64,000 bases of DNA, taken from Plantimonas leprariae. GTDB lineage: Bacteria > Pseudomonadota > Alphaproteobacteria > Rhizobiales > Rhizobiaceae. Shown here piece by piece: positions 28,145 through 37,307 of the stretch. Positions within the stretch are counted from its first letter, which is position 1; each line of letters opens with the position of its first letter. The notes under the pieces were generated by a model. That model was not told the DNA's origin. It did not search any database and worked only from the letters and a program-made list of their open reading frames with translations. The position numbers and the translations under genes are program-made. The DNA is taken from the NCBI RefSeq assembly GCF_008802405.1, contig NZ_VZDO01000021.1, positions 1 through 64,000 of the forward strand, written 5' to 3'.

Positions 28145-29104
28145 TCAGGGCGTTGCGAGCGGCAGGCGGCATTCGCGCACGATGCCGTCCAGCCGTTCCG
28201 TCTGCGCGCCCGAGAGCCTCCGCTCCATCAGCGCCGCCAGAAGCTGCTCCGCCTTCAGCCTGTCGCCGACACAGGCACAGGCTTGGCGGCAAATCGCCTC
28301 GTCCGCCCGGCATTCAGTCAGACAGTCGGCCGTGAAGGCTACCGTCCGGTCCGGCGGGAAGACGTAGGCCGCGCCGGCCACCAGCCCGAACAGCAATGGC
28401 TGGTGGATGAGGTAGAACAACAGCGAATGGCGGCCGAGCGCGGCGAACGGGCGGAAGCGGCGCAGCGGCTCGTTCAGCGACGCGAGCCTTCGCCAGGCAC
28501 CGAAGCGGTCGAGCAGCCGGCCCGTCGCGATGCCGAGAAGCACGATGCCGGTCCACGGGAAGATCGGGACGTAATCGTTGCTGACCGGGGCGCGTGCCGC
28601 GAGGCCGATCCAGGCCAGCCATTTCGGCTCGGTCAGCGTCGTTTGGACCAGAAAGGGCAGGGCAATCGCCCCGATTCCGGCGCCGAGCGTGAGCAACGGC
28701 GGCAGCCGGAGGAACAGGAGGCCGATGAGGCTCGCGAGCGCGATCTGGTGGAGGATGCCGAAGAAGATGAAGCCGCCGGGCATCAGGAAGAACGTCGCGA
28801 CCGTGACGGCCAGCGCGCCGGCCGCGACCTGCGCCTCGCGGATCCAGAACGAGCGCCAGCGGATGCCGCGCCCATGCGCGAGCACGAGGCTGATGCCGAC
28901 GAGGAACAGGAAGCTCGTCGCGATGCAGCGCGCGTAGATTTTCCACGGACCGGTATTGGCGAGACCCTGGCGGACATAGCCGTTGGCGTCGAGGTCCCAG
29001 GTGAAGTGGTAGCTCGCCATGGCGAGCAGCGCGACGGCGCGAAGGATGTCGATCAGTTCGATGCGAGATCGCTTCGCCGCGTCGTTCGGAACGATGTCGG
29101 TCAA
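28145..29104 (-). CDS. DUF1624 membrane acetyltransferase-like protein
   Basis: 319 residues with about seven or eight transmembrane helices. The N-terminal RIELIDILRAVALLAMASYHFTWDLD is the signature of the heparan-alpha-glucosaminide N-acetyltransferase catalytic family (DUF1624). These proteins are thought to move acetyl groups across the membrane onto a sugar; the bacterial substrate is unknown. The C-terminal 70 residues form a soluble tail with a cysteine cluster (CLTEC, CRQACAC). The last base abuts the MerR gene. Confidence 0.82.
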   Translation of the reverse strand: MTDIVPNDAAKRSRIELIDILRAVALLAMASYHFTWDLDANGYVRQGLANTGPWKIYARCIATSFLFLVGISLVLAHGRGIRWRSFWIREAQVAAGALAVTVATFFLMPGGFIFFGILHQIALASLIGLLFLRLPPLLTLGAGIGAIALPFLVQTTLTEPKWLAWIGLAARAPVSNDYVPIFPWTGIVLLGIATGRLLDRFGAWRRLASLNEPLRRFRPFAALGRHSLLFYLIHQPLLFGLVAGAAYVFPPDRTVAFTADCLTECRADEAICRQACACVGDRLKAEQLLAALMERRLSGAQTERLDGIVRECRLPLATP

Positions 29105-29276
29105 GAAATGTCTTGCCTCGGTGGCCTCGCCGCCGCGCCCCCACTATGGGAGTGCGGAACGATCTAGTCTGGAGTGGCCGCCCTCATGGCATGGATAGGA
29201 CTGCACATGAAGCTCGGCGGTGCCGCGACCGGACTCCCGGCGCTCTGCCGGTGCGGTCGGCGATAGGCGGCGCCCG

Positions 29277-30092
29277 GTGTTCTTCGTCCTTTCGAAACTT
29301 CTCTGGTTCGTCGTCCAGCCGCTGGTCGCGCTGGCGCTGGCGGTGCTCCTCGGCGCGATCCTCGCGGCGTTCGGCTTCCGAACGGTCGCTGCTCTGCTCT
29401 ATGGGCTTTCGGCGCTCGTCTATGTCGTCGCGATGTTCTCGCCGGCGGGGCTGCTGCTGGTCGGCGTGCTGGAGGATCGCTTCCCGCGCCCGAGCTTGCC
29501 TGCCGATGTCACCGGCATCGTCGTCCTTGGCGGTTCCTTCGACACGCGCGTCGCGAAGACGCGTGGCGACGCGGAGCTTTCGGAAGCCGGCGACCGCGTG
29601 ATGGCCGGCATGGCGCTCGCCCGCCGTTTTCCGAATGCCAAGGTCGTGTTCACCGGCGGCGTCGCGGCGGTCTTCGAGGACGACGTCTCGGAAGCCGAAG
29701 TCGCGCAACGCGCCTTCGCGGCGTTGGGGCTCGAGCCGTCGCGTCTCGTGCTCGAAGGCCGAGCGCGGAACACGGCGGAGAACGCCGCCTTCACGAAGGA
29801 GCTTGTCCAACCGAAGCCGGGCGAGACCTGGCTGCTCGTCACCTCGGCGTTCCACATGCCGCGGAGCGTCGGCTGTTTCCGCAAGGTCGGCTTCGAGGTC
29901 GTTCCCTATCCCGTCGACTACCGGACGCCGACCGGCTCCGCGCGTTGGCGGCCGGCCTGGGCGGATGTGACGCGCAACGCCGACAAGCTGCAACTCGCCT
30001 TACGCGAATATGTCGGGCTCGTCGGCTACCGCTTGTCCGGCAAGATCGACGAACTGTTCCCCGCACCGGCGGCGGGAACGGCGAGACGGTAG
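29277..30092 (+). CDS. YdcF family protein (DUF218)
   Basis: 271 residues from the GTG giving (M)FFVLSKLLWFVVQP, with a TAGGCGG upstream; a GTG at 29220 would add 19 poorly conserved residues. Two N-terminal membrane helices, then the DUF218 domain (about 75-235) with IVVLGGSFD, VVFTGG, EGRARNTAENA and LLVTSAFHMPRS. The family includes SanA/ElyC, tied to envelope integrity, and binds nucleotides or sugars. The 3' end overlaps DUF3253 by 67 bp. Confidence 0.85.
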   Translation: MFFVLSKLLWFVVQPLVALALAVLLGAILAAFGFRTVAALLYGLSALVYVVAMFSPAGLLLVGVLEDRFPRPSLPADVTGIVVLGGSFDTRVAKTRGDAELSEAGDRVMAGMALARRFPNAKVVFTGGVAAVFEDDVSEAEVAQRAFAALGLEPSRLVLEGRARNTAENAAFTKELVQPKPGETWLLVTSAFHMPRSVGCFRKVGFEVVPYPVDYRTPTGSARWRPAWADVTRNADKLQLALREYVGLVGYRLSGKIDELFPAPAAGTARR

Positions 30093-30313
30093 ATGCCCTT
30101 GAAGTCGTTCGGGTCGACCGGCTTTCCCTTGCGCAGGATGCGCACCCGGCCGGCCAGCGCCAGCCGAACGGCTTCCGCCCGGATCGGTTTCATCAGCCGA
30201 CGCCACGCCTTCTCGTCCGGACCAGCAATGGAACGCGCGACTTCCGACGGACAGACGGTCTTGCCCGGCCCGCGCTCCTCCGTCATCCGCAGAATTTCGT
30301 CGGAATAGTTCAT
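30026..30313 (-). CDS. DUF3253 protein
   Basis: 95 residues. The DUF3253 core is clear: VCPSEVARSIAGPDEKAWRR, then RAEAVRLALAGRVRILRKGKPVDP, a winged-helix-like small protein of unknown role. It starts with an ATGA overlap on the DUF599 gene. The last 22 codons lie antisense to the YdcF coding end, and the C-terminal tail beyond residue 78 looks like a read-out of that overlap rather than conserved domain. Confidence 0.8.
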   Translation of the reverse strand: MNYSDEILRMTEERGPGKTVCPSEVARSIAGPDEKAWRRLMKPIRAEAVRLALAGRVRILRKGKPVDPNDFKGIYRLAVPAAGAGNSSSILPDKR

Positions 30314-31032
30314 CGCGAGTCTCGTCTCTTCGCGTCCGCGCGGACGCTCGCCGTAGCGACCTTGCGCGCCCCGGAGAAGAATTGCCGGTGAACGAGGATC
30401 GCGATGACGAAGCCGGTCGAGCCGAGCAGGATCAGCGGTCCGAGGAACCAGCCGAGATAAGCGAGTCCGAAGAAGATGCCGCGCAGCCCCGAATTGAAGT
30501 GCTTGGCGGCATGCTGGTTCATCCGCGTCGCCGCCGTGACGGCGCCCCTCGCGCTTTCCGGATCCCGCTCCATCGCGTCGCGCATCGGTATCGCGCCGAT
30601 CAGGATGGTGCAGTAGTTGAACAGCCGGTAGGCCCAGCCGAACTTGAAGAAGGCATAGGCGAAGATCACGATCAGGCCGAGAAGCTTGGCTTCCACCAGC
30701 CCGACGTCGAGCCGGTTGTGGAACGGCAGGTCGGCGGCGATCTCGGCGATCCGACGGCTGGAGCCGAGCAGCGCGAAGCAGCCGCCGATGGCGAAGATGC
30801 AGGCCGAGGCGAAGAAGGCCGTGCCCTGCTGCAGGCCGGTCATGATCGCGGTGTCGATCATCCTGAGATCGCGGTGCGCCAGCACTTCCATCCAGCGGCG
30901 GCGCTGGACGTCCATCGCGGCGCTAAGGCCGTGGCGCGCCCAGCGGCTGTGCTCGGTCACCCAGTTGTAGCCCGTCCAGCCGACGAGGAAAACGATGAGG
31001 ACGACGGCGTCCGATACGCTGAGTGCCGTCAT
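30310..31032 (-). CDS. DUF599 integral membrane protein
   Basis: 240 residues with four or five transmembrane segments. The family pattern is visible: WTGYNWVTEHSRWARHGLSAAMDVQRRRWM near the N-terminus, DTAIMTGLQQGTAFFAS, and LGLIVIFAYAFFKFGWAYRLFNYC. Function is not established. Operon with DUF3253, divergent from DUF1489. Confidence 0.85.
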   Translation of the reverse strand: MTALSVSDAVVLIVFLVGWTGYNWVTEHSRWARHGLSAAMDVQRRRWMEVLAHRDLRMIDTAIMTGLQQGTAFFASACIFAIGGCFALLGSSRRIAEIAADLPFHNRLDVGLVEAKLLGLIVIFAYAFFKFGWAYRLFNYCTILIGAIPMRDAMERDPESARGAVTAATRMNQHAAKHFNSGLRGIFFGLAYLGWFLGPLILLGSTGFVIAILVHRQFFSGARKVATASVRADAKRRDSR

Positions 31033-31109
31033 CGACTGCCGTTCTCCCGCTCCGAATCCCTGCCGAGATGTCCTTGACGGGCTCGACCCCTTCGCCGCAG
31101 ATGGACACC

Positions 31110-31544
31110 ATGCCGCTTCACATGGTCAAGCTCTGCGTCGGCGCGGACAGCGTCGAGGATCTCCGATCGTGGGTGGAAGAGCGGCTGGAGACGGCGCGCC
31201 GCGAGGGCCGGCCGGCGGAGCAGTTCCATCAGACCCGCATGCTGCCGAAGCGCGGCGCGGAGATTCTGGAGGGCGGCTCGCTGTTCTGGGTGATCCGCGG
31301 CAACGTGCAGGTGCGCCAGCGCGTGCTGGAGTTCCGGCCGTTCACCGGTGAGGACGGCATTCCCCGCTGCCGCATCATGCTCGAACCGGTCTTCGTGGAA
31401 ACGCACTGGCAACCCCGGCGAGCCTTCCAGGGCTGGCGCTATCTGAAGCCGGAGGACGCTCCGCCCGATGTCGGGCATGGGAGCGAGTTGGGGAGTCTGC
31501 CGGCCGATCTAAGGCGCGAACTCGCGAGCCTCGGGCTCCTTTAA
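31110..31544 (+). CDS. DUF1489 family protein
   Basis: 144 residues beginning MPLHMVKLCVGADSVEDL. DUF1489 is a conserved alphaproteobacterial family with no known function; residues 40-110 (FHQTRMLPKRGAEILEGGSL, VFVETHWQPRRAFQGWRYL) carry its recognisable core. A longer in-frame start at 31023 would run inside the divergent DUF599 gene. The start could also be the ATG at 31101. Confidence 0.85.
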   Translation: MPLHMVKLCVGADSVEDLRSWVEERLETARREGRPAEQFHQTRMLPKRGAEILEGGSLFWVIRGNVQVRQRVLEFRPFTGEDGIPRCRIMLEPVFVETHWQPRRAFQGWRYLKPEDAPPDVGHGSELGSLPADLRRELASLGLL

Positions 31545-31559
31545 GCCGAGCCGATGGCG

Positions 31560-31829
31560 TCAGACGACGCGAAGGCGGACGGCGACCGTTCCTTCCGGCG
31601 AGCGGACACGCAGCCGCGTCACTGTCACGGGCTGCGAGGCCCGGTAGGCCCGCGCGCCGTGCGACAGAAGCAGGCCGACGAGGTCGCGCGCCTTGAAGGC
31701 GGAGCGCCCATCGCGGAACTCGGCGATGCGCAGCGAGGCCTGCTGCAGCGGGTGCAGATTGCCGATGCGGGCGGAGGCGGTGTGCATCGACTGATCCACG
31801 AACGCGTGGGTTTCCGGTTCGAGCGTCAT
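31560..31829 (-). CDS. Hypothetical protein, 89 residues
   Basis: Frame beginning MTLEPETHAFVDQSMH, with strongly GC-biased third positions on this strand, supporting it over the overlapping plus-strand frame. No family recognised. The C-terminal half (TVTRLRVRSPEGTVAVRLRVV) looks like beta strands. It starts 43 nt after the carboxypeptidase stop in the same direction, so it may be co-transcribed with it. Confidence 0.55.
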   Translation of the reverse strand: MTLEPETHAFVDQSMHTASARIGNLHPLQQASLRIAEFRDGRSAFKARDLVGLLLSHGARAYRASQPVTVTRLRVRSPEGTVAVRLRVV

Positions 31830-31872
31830 CTCGTCTGATCCAAAAACGCGAATTGGCTGGGGCGAAGCGCGA

Positions 31873-33357
31873 TCAGTTCGCGATCGCGAAGCACTTGTAC
31901 GAACGCTTCTTTAGGACGTCGCAGGCGCCAGCCGCCGCGTCCTTGGTCGCGAAACCGGCGAAGCGGGCGCGGTACATCGTGCCGCCCTTGCCGCCGACCG
32001 ACTGAGTGAAGCCTGTGGCCGAGGAAAGGACCGAGCCTCCCTTCGCCTTGGCTTCGGCGAGCATCTGCAGCGCCTGGTCGCGATCGGGCGTCGCCGCGAT
32101 CTGCACGACCCACGGCGAGGTCTGCTGCGCGGTAGCGGCGGCGGCGACGGCGCCGGTGGTCTGCGGATCGAAATCCGCGCCGCCGGGAACCTCGGCCGGC
32201 GGCACCGGGCGGCTCTCGCCATAGGCGGCAGCGCTCGGCGCCGGCGCGGAAGCCGGGCGCAGCAGGTCCTGGCGCGGCGCGGAAGCGAGCGCCTCGCGGA
32301 TCGCGTCGCGGCCGACGACTTGGCGGCCCTGCGGCTTCGCCACGCGCGCGACGGCATCGCCGGCGCTGGTGTCGTAGGCGGCTGCGATCCGCGCATTGAT
32401 CGCGCGGTTGCTGAAGCGCGGCGCCGGCACCTCCTTCGGCGGAACGTAGGAGGCGGTCTGCGGGTCGGGCAGCACGCGCGAGCCGCGCTCGCGCTCGGCG
32501 ACGAGCGGGCCAGTCGAGCGCGTGCTCGCCTGCGGCAGATACTTGGCGAGGAGCTTCGCCATCTCGTTGTCGCGGGCAGCGGCAGTGTTGCCGCCGAAGA
32601 CGACGCCGACGAGCTTCCGGTCGCCGTCGTAGAGCGAGGTGACGAGGTTGAAGCCGGACGCGTTGATGTAGCCGGTCTTGATGCCGTCGACGCCCTTCAC
32701 GCGCCCGACGAGGCGGTTGTGGCTGTTGATGGTGCGACCGCGGAAATCGAAGGACTTCGTCGCGAAGTAGCGGTACTGCTTCGGGAAGTGCTCGCGCAGC
32801 GCCATGCCGAGCGTCGCCATGTCGCGCGCCGTCGAGTGCTGGCCTTCGTTCGGCAGGCCGTTGGCGTTGCGGAAGGTGGTGCGGCTCATGCCGAGCTGCC
32901 GCGCCTTCGCCGTCATCATCTGCGCGAAGCGGGCTTCCGAGCCGCCGAGATGCTCGGCGATCACCACCGCCGCGTCGTTGGCGGAAAGCGTGACGAGACC
33001 GAGGATCGCCTCCTGCGCCGTCAGGGTCGAGCCGGGCTTCAGCCGGAGCTTCGTCGGCGGTCGGGCGGAGGCGTAGGCGGAGACGTTCATCGGCGTCGAG
33101 AGCGACATGCGGCCCTGCTCCATCGCCTCGAACAGCATGTAGAGCGTCATCATCTTCGTCAGCGACGCGGGATAGCGCAGGTCGTCCGCATCGTCCGAGT
33201 AGAGGACCTTGCCGTTGTTCGCGTCGATCACGAAGGCCGAATGGCGATCCGCCGCCTCCGCACCCTGCGCGAGGAGCGCGACCGCGACGCCTGCCATGCC
33301 GACCGATTGCATGAACGTGCCGACGAGACGACGGCGGTTCGACGGCGTGATTCCCAC
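31873..33357 (-). CDS. D-alanyl-D-alanine carboxypeptidase (class A PBP) with SPOR domain
   Basis: 494 residues from a GTG with GAGAG upstream; ATGs at 33387, 33396 and 33405 are alternatives. Signal peptide about 1-35. The peptidase S11 motifs are SLTK (Ser65, Lys68), SAN (125-127) and KTG (227-229). A low-complexity linker (about 300-410) leads to a C-terminal SPOR domain (about 415-490) that binds denuded septal peptidoglycan. It trims pentapeptide stems, probably at the division site. Divergent from the phasin. Confidence 0.9.
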   Translation of the reverse strand: MGITPSNRRRLVGTFMQSVGMAGVAVALLAQGAEAADRHSAFVIDANNGKVLYSDDADDLRYPASLTKMMTLYMLFEAMEQGRMSLSTPMNVSAYASARPPTKLRLKPGSTLTAQEAILGLVTLSANDAAVVIAEHLGGSEARFAQMMTAKARQLGMSRTTFRNANGLPNEGQHSTARDMATLGMALREHFPKQYRYFATKSFDFRGRTINSHNRLVGRVKGVDGIKTGYINASGFNLVTSLYDGDRKLVGVVFGGNTAAARDNEMAKLLAKYLPQASTRSTGPLVAERERGSRVLPDPQTASYVPPKEVPAPRFSNRAINARIAAAYDTSAGDAVARVAKPQGRQVVGRDAIREALASAPRQDLLRPASAPAPSAAAYGESRPVPPAEVPGGADFDPQTTGAVAAAATAQQTSPWVVQIAATPDRDQALQMLAEAKAKGGSVLSSATGFTQSVGGKGGTMYRARFAGFATKDAAAGACDVLKKRSYKCFAIAN

Positions 33358-33732
33358 GAATTCGCTCTCTCGTAGTCCGGACGGCATTGCGGCCATCGCA
33401 TTCATCTGCGTGTGCGAGCGCGGCGAAGCGCTCGGCTCTAGTACGAGGAGCCTATCGGGAACCCTGTTACCAATCCGTTTATGGTTGCCGAGACGTTCCG
33501 GTAAAACCACGGATGGAAACGATTTCGTGATGGCTCGTGGCGGAAGTTCGACCACGACCCGCCGGAGACAACAAGACAGGCGATCTTTTCCGGCGACGGG
33601 ACTTTTCGAACACACTCCGCCGATCCCGGTATTGACACTTTTGTGCAGTGCAATATATCGCGTGCATCGCAACACACCCGGAACCAAGCTCGTCGTTCGT
33701 GCGGCGGGGTGCAGACGACAGGGAGCCATGAC
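33358..33732. other. Divergent intergenic region, carboxypeptidase / phasin
   Basis: 375 bp without a supported gene. It carries the phasin promoter and is AT-richer near 33480-33660. Short frames here lack coding bias and binding sites. If the carboxypeptidase starts at 33405 the gap is 327 bp. Confidence 0.6.
33632..33659 (+). promoter_or_regulatory. Promoter of the phasin gene
   Basis: TTGACA (33632-33637), 16-base spacer, TATATC (33654-33659). The spacer holds GTGCAGTGCA, a TGC-rich dyad of the sort bound by PhaR-type PHB regulators; that assignment is inference. Confidence 0.6.
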
Positions 33733-34092
33733 ATGAGCAATGCGGCAGAGTTCGAGAACGCCGGCAAGGAAGCGATCGACAACGCGGTGCGCTCGTTTTC
33801 GGCGGTGACGCGCGGTTTCCAGCAGATCGCGACGGAGACCACCGAATACACTAAGCGCAGCTACGAGCGCTCGGCGAAGATGTTCGAGCAGCTTTCCCAG
33901 ACGCGCAGCGTCGAACGCGTGGTGGAACTGCAGAACGAGTACGCGAAGGCCGCCTACGAGGGCTGGGTCTCGCAGGCGACGCGGATGGGCGAGATCTACA
34001 CCGACATCGCCAAGGAAGTTTACAAGCCGTTCGAGACGGTCGCTCAGCGCGCGACGGGCTTCGCCCAGTCGACGGTGAAGGACGCGGCCTGA
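33733..34092 (+). CDS. Phasin family protein
   Basis: 119 residues from MSNAAEFENAGKEAIDN; a longer in-frame reading from 33643 begins upstream of the binding site (GGGAG, 33721-33725). Fully helical and amphipathic (QQIATETTEYTKRSYERSAKMFEQL), matching Phasin_2. Phasins coat polyhydroxyalkanoate granules; no PHA synthase is in the window. Has its own promoter and a perfect terminator 40 nt after the stop. Confidence 0.88.
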   Translation: MSNAAEFENAGKEAIDNAVRSFSAVTRGFQQIATETTEYTKRSYERSAKMFEQLSQTRSVERVVELQNEYAKAAYEGWVSQATRMGEIYTDIAKEVYKPFETVAQRATGFAQSTVKDAA

Positions 34093-34132
34093 GTCGCAGC
34101 GTTCCCAACGCCGAAAGGCGACAGGCATGACA

Positions 34133-34167
34133 GAAGGCCCGGCAGCGATGCCGGGCCTTCGTCGTTT
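34133..34167 (+). terminator. Terminator after the phasin gene
   Basis: Twelve perfect pairs (GAAGGCCCGGCA / TGCCGGGCCTTC) around GCGA, followed by GTCGTTT. A stable stem with a poor T-run. Confidence 0.7.
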
Positions 34168-34358
34168 CAGATGAGGCCTTGCCGGGCAAGGCGCCCCGGG
34201 GCATCGCTTTCTCGTGGACGCCCGCCGCCAAACCGTCCTAGACTCCATCGGGAAGCGAAGCACGAGACCTGTCGCCGGGCGACTTTGCCGCAATGCGAGC
34301 CTTACTTAACATCGCGAAATGGCATCATACATATCCAGCGACGATAGGGGTGGCTGCG

Positions 34359-34736
34359 GTGAATATCGAACGATCCGGCACGGTAGCCGGGGCGGCGACG
34401 GTGCGGTCGCAAGCGGGCAAGAGCAAGGAGCCGGGAACCGACCGTGGCACGTCGGTGATCACCCGGACGAAGCCCCAGACGAAGAAGCCGAGCCTCTACC
34501 GCGTCCTGTTGTTGAACGACGACTACACGCCGATGGAGTTCGTCATCCATGTGCTGGAGCGGTTCTTCCAGAAGGACCACGACAGCGCGACGCGCGTGAT
34601 GCTGCACGTGCACAATCATGGCGTAGGGGAGTGCGGGGTCTACACGTACGAAGTCGCCGAGACCAAGGTGACCCAGGTGATGGATTTCGCGCGCCAGCAT
34701 CAGCATCCGCTGCAATGCGTCATGGAAAAGAACTGA
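34359..34736 (+). CDS. clpS: ATP-dependent Clp protease adaptor ClpS
   Basis: 125 residues from GTG ([11 protein letters not shown]) with AGGGG upstream; 34293 (ATG) and 34350 (GTG) are in-frame alternatives. The ClpS core is at about 45-120: [31 protein letters not shown] and [17 protein letters not shown]. It binds N-degron substrates and hands them to ClpA. The N-terminal tail before residue 45 is unusually long. clpA begins 8 nt downstream. Confidence 0.92.
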   Translation: MNIERSGTVAGAATVRSQAGKSKEPGTDRGTSVITRTKPQTKKPSLYRVLLLNDDYTPMEFVIHVLERFFQKDHDSATRVMLHVHNHGVGECGVYTYEVAETKVTQVMDFARQHQHPLQCVMEKN

Positions 34737-34744
34737 GGTGAACC

Positions 34745-37189
34745 TTGCCGACCTTTTCCCAAAGCCTCGAAAAATGCCTGCATCAGGCGCTGACCTTCGC
34801 CAACGAGCGCCAGCAGGAGTTCGCGACGCTCGAGCACCTGCTGCTTGCCCTGATCGAGGACAAGGACGCCGCCGCCGTGATGAAGGGCTGCTCCGTCAAC
34901 CTCGATACGCTGCGCGGCAGCCTCGTCGAGTACATCGATACCGAACTCGGCAATCTCGTCACCGGGCATGACGAGGAGTCGAAGCCGACCGCCGGTTTCC
35001 ACCGCGTCATCCAGCGTGCCGTGATCCACGTCCAGTCGTCCGGCCGCGAGGAGGTGACGGGCGCCAACGTTCTCGTCGCGATCTTCGCCGAGCGCGAGAG
35101 CCATGCCGCGTTCTTCCTGCAGGAGCAGGAGATGACGCGCTACGATGCCGTCAACTTCATCGCCCACGGCATTGCCAAGCGGCCCGGCGCATCGGAAAGT
35201 CGCGCGGTCAGGGGTGTGGAAGAGGACCAGGCCGCCACGGGTGCCGACGACGAAGGCCGCCGCAAGGGACAGCAGGACGCGCTGACCGCCTATTGCGTGA
35301 ACCTCAACGAGAAAGCCAAGAACGGCCGCATCGATCCCTTGATCGGCCGCACGGAAGAGATCAACCGCACGATCCAGGTGCTCTGCCGGCGCTCGAAGAA
35401 CAACCCGCTCTACGTGGGCGATCCTGGCGTCGGCAAGACCGCCATCGCCGAAGGCCTCGCCAAGCGCATCGTCGAGAAGGACGTGCCGGAAGTGCTGGCC
35501 GAGGCGACGATCTTCTCGCTCGACATGGGTACGCTGCTCGCCGGCACGCGCTATCGCGGCGACTTCGAGGAGCGGCTGAAGCAGGTCGTGAAGGAGCTCG
35601 AGGAGTTCCCGGGCGCGATCCTGTTCATCGACGAGATCCATACCGTCATCGGCGCCGGCGCGACGTCCGGCGGTGCGATGGACGCCTCGAACCTCCTCAA
35701 ACCCGCGCTGTCCTCCGGCGCGATCCGCTGCATCGGTTCGACCACCTACAAGGAGTACCGGCAGTTCTTCGAGAAGGACCGCGCGCTGGTGCGGCGTTTC
35801 CAGAAGATCGACGTGAAAGAGCCGACGCTCGAGGACGCGATCGCGATCATGAAGGGGCTGAAGCCCTACTTCGAGGAGTTCCACAAGGTCCGCTTCTCGA
35901 CCGGCGCCATCCGCTCGGCCGTGGAGCTTTCCGCCCGCTACATCAACGACCGGAAGCTGCCGGACAAGGCGATCGACGTGATCGACGAGACCGGCGCGTC
36001 GCAGATGCTCCTGCCCGAGGAGCAGCGGAAGAAGCGCATCGGCATCAAGGAGATCGAGGCGACCATCGCGACGATGGCCCGCATCCCGCCGAAGACCGTC
36101 TCGAAGGACGACGAGGAGGTGCTCGCGAACCTCGACGAGCAGTTGAAGCGCGTCGTCTACGGCCAGGACGCGGCGATCGAGGCGCTCGCCTCGGCGATCA
36201 AGCTGGCACGGGCGGGCTTGCGCGAGCCGGAGAAGCCGATCGGCTCCTACCTGTTCTCCGGCCCGACCGGCGTCGGCAAGACGGAGGTGGCGAAGCAGCT
36301 CGCCTCGTCGCTCGGCGTCGAACTCCTGCGCTTCGACATGTCGGAATACATGGAGCGCCACACCGTCTCGCGGCTGATCGGCGCGCCTCCCGGCTATGTC
36401 GGCTTCGATCAGGGTGGCCTGCTGACCGACGGCGTCGACCAGCATCCGCATTGCGTGCTGCTCCTCGACGAGATCGAGAAGGCACATCCGGACCTGTTCA
36501 ACATCCTCTTGCAGGTCATGGACCACGGCAAGCTGACGGACCACAACGGCAAGCGCATCGACTTCCGCAACGTGATCCTGATCATGACGACGAATGCCGG
36601 CGCGTCCGAAGCGGCGAAGGCGGCTATCGGCTTCGGTTCGAGCAAACGCACGGGCGATGACGTGGAGGCGATCAACCGCCTGTTCACGCCGGAATTCCGC
36701 AACCGCCTCGACGCGATCATCGCCTTCGGCGGCCTGCCGACGCCGGTGATCCATCAGGTGGTGCAGAAGTTCGTCATGCAGCTCGAAGCGCAGCTTTCCG
36801 AGCGCAACGTCACCTTCGACCTGTCGGAAGACGCGATCGTCTGGCTCGCCGACAAGGGCTATGACGAGCACATGGGCGCGCGGCCGCTCGGGCGCGTCAT
36901 CCAGGAGCACATCAAGAAGCCGCTGGCGGACGAGCTCCTGTTCGGCAAGCTGAAGCGCGGCGGCACCGTGAAGGTGACGGTCGAGACCGGCGAGGACGGG
37001 CAGAAGAAGCTCGCCCTCGAATCGATCGCCGACGAACTGCCGAAGCCGAAGAAGGGTAAGGCGAGCGCCGAGGACGAGATCGACGAAGACGAGGAGTTCG
37101 ACGACGACGATTTCGACGATGGCGACGTCGCGGTGAAGACCGCCAAGCGCCCGACGACCTCGGTGCCGAAGACCTCGCGCAAGTCCTGA
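34745..37189 (+). CDS. clpA: ATP-dependent Clp protease ATP-binding subunit ClpA
   Basis: 814 residues from a TTG, preceded by GAGGTG. Double Clp-N domain (1-145), D1 with Walker A GDPGVGKT at 225-232, D2 with GPTGVGKT at 506-513. ClpA unfolds substrates for ClpP. The C-terminal tail from about 765 is acidic (DEDEEFDDDDFDDGD), longer than in E. coli. Coupled to clpS. The low-efficiency TTG may keep ClpA below ClpS. Confidence 0.95.
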   Translation: MPTFSQSLEKCLHQALTFANERQQEFATLEHLLLALIEDKDAAAVMKGCSVNLDTLRGSLVEYIDTELGNLVTGHDEESKPTAGFHRVIQRAVIHVQSSGREEVTGANVLVAIFAERESHAAFFLQEQEMTRYDAVNFIAHGIAKRPGASESRAVRGVEEDQAATGADDEGRRKGQQDALTAYCVNLNEKAKNGRIDPLIGRTEEINRTIQVLCRRSKNNPLYVGDPGVGKTAIAEGLAKRIVEKDVPEVLAEATIFSLDMGTLLAGTRYRGDFEERLKQVVKELEEFPGAILFIDEIHTVIGAGATSGGAMDASNLLKPALSSGAIRCIGSTTYKEYRQFFEKDRALVRRFQKIDVKEPTLEDAIAIMKGLKPYFEEFHKVRFSTGAIRSAVELSARYINDRKLPDKAIDVIDETGASQMLLPEEQRKKRIGIKEIEATIATMARIPPKTVSKDDEEVLANLDEQLKRVVYGQDAAIEALASAIKLARAGLREPEKPIGSYLFSGPTGVGKTEVAKQLASSLGVELLRFDMSEYMERHTVSRLIGAPPGYVGFDQGGLLTDGVDQHPHCVLLLDEIEKAHPDLFNILLQVMDHGKLTDHNGKRIDFRNVILIMTTNAGASEAAKAAIGFGSSKRTGDDVEAINRLFTPEFRNRLDAIIAFGGLPTPVIHQVVQKFVMQLEAQLSERNVTFDLSEDAIVWLADKGYDEHMGARPLGRVIQEHIKKPLADELLFGKLKRGGTVKVTVETGEDGQKKLALESIADELPKPKKGKASAEDEIDEDEEFDDDDFDDGDVAVKTAKRPTTSVPKTSRKS

Positions 37190-37211
37190 CGTCCGCCTCC
37201 ACCCACAAACG

Positions 37212-37237
37212 AAAAGGCCGCCCGTGGGCGGCCTTTT
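37212..37237. terminator. Bidirectional terminator, clpA / acetyltransferase
   Basis: AAAAGGCCGCCC pairs perfectly with GGGCGGCCTTTT across a minimal loop, giving a T-run on either strand. It serves clpA on plus and the convergent acetyltransferase on minus. Confidence 0.85.
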
Positions 37238-37307
37238 CTCGTTCGGGAAGCCGCTCGCTTGAGCGATGATAACTCCGCAACTTCGGACGGGTATAAGTAG
37301 GCTTGGA

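Noticed and set aside
31554-31838. Plus-strand frame opposite the 89-residue hypothetical gene
   Set aside because: The minus strand has clearly better third-position GC bias and sits behind the carboxypeptidase gene.
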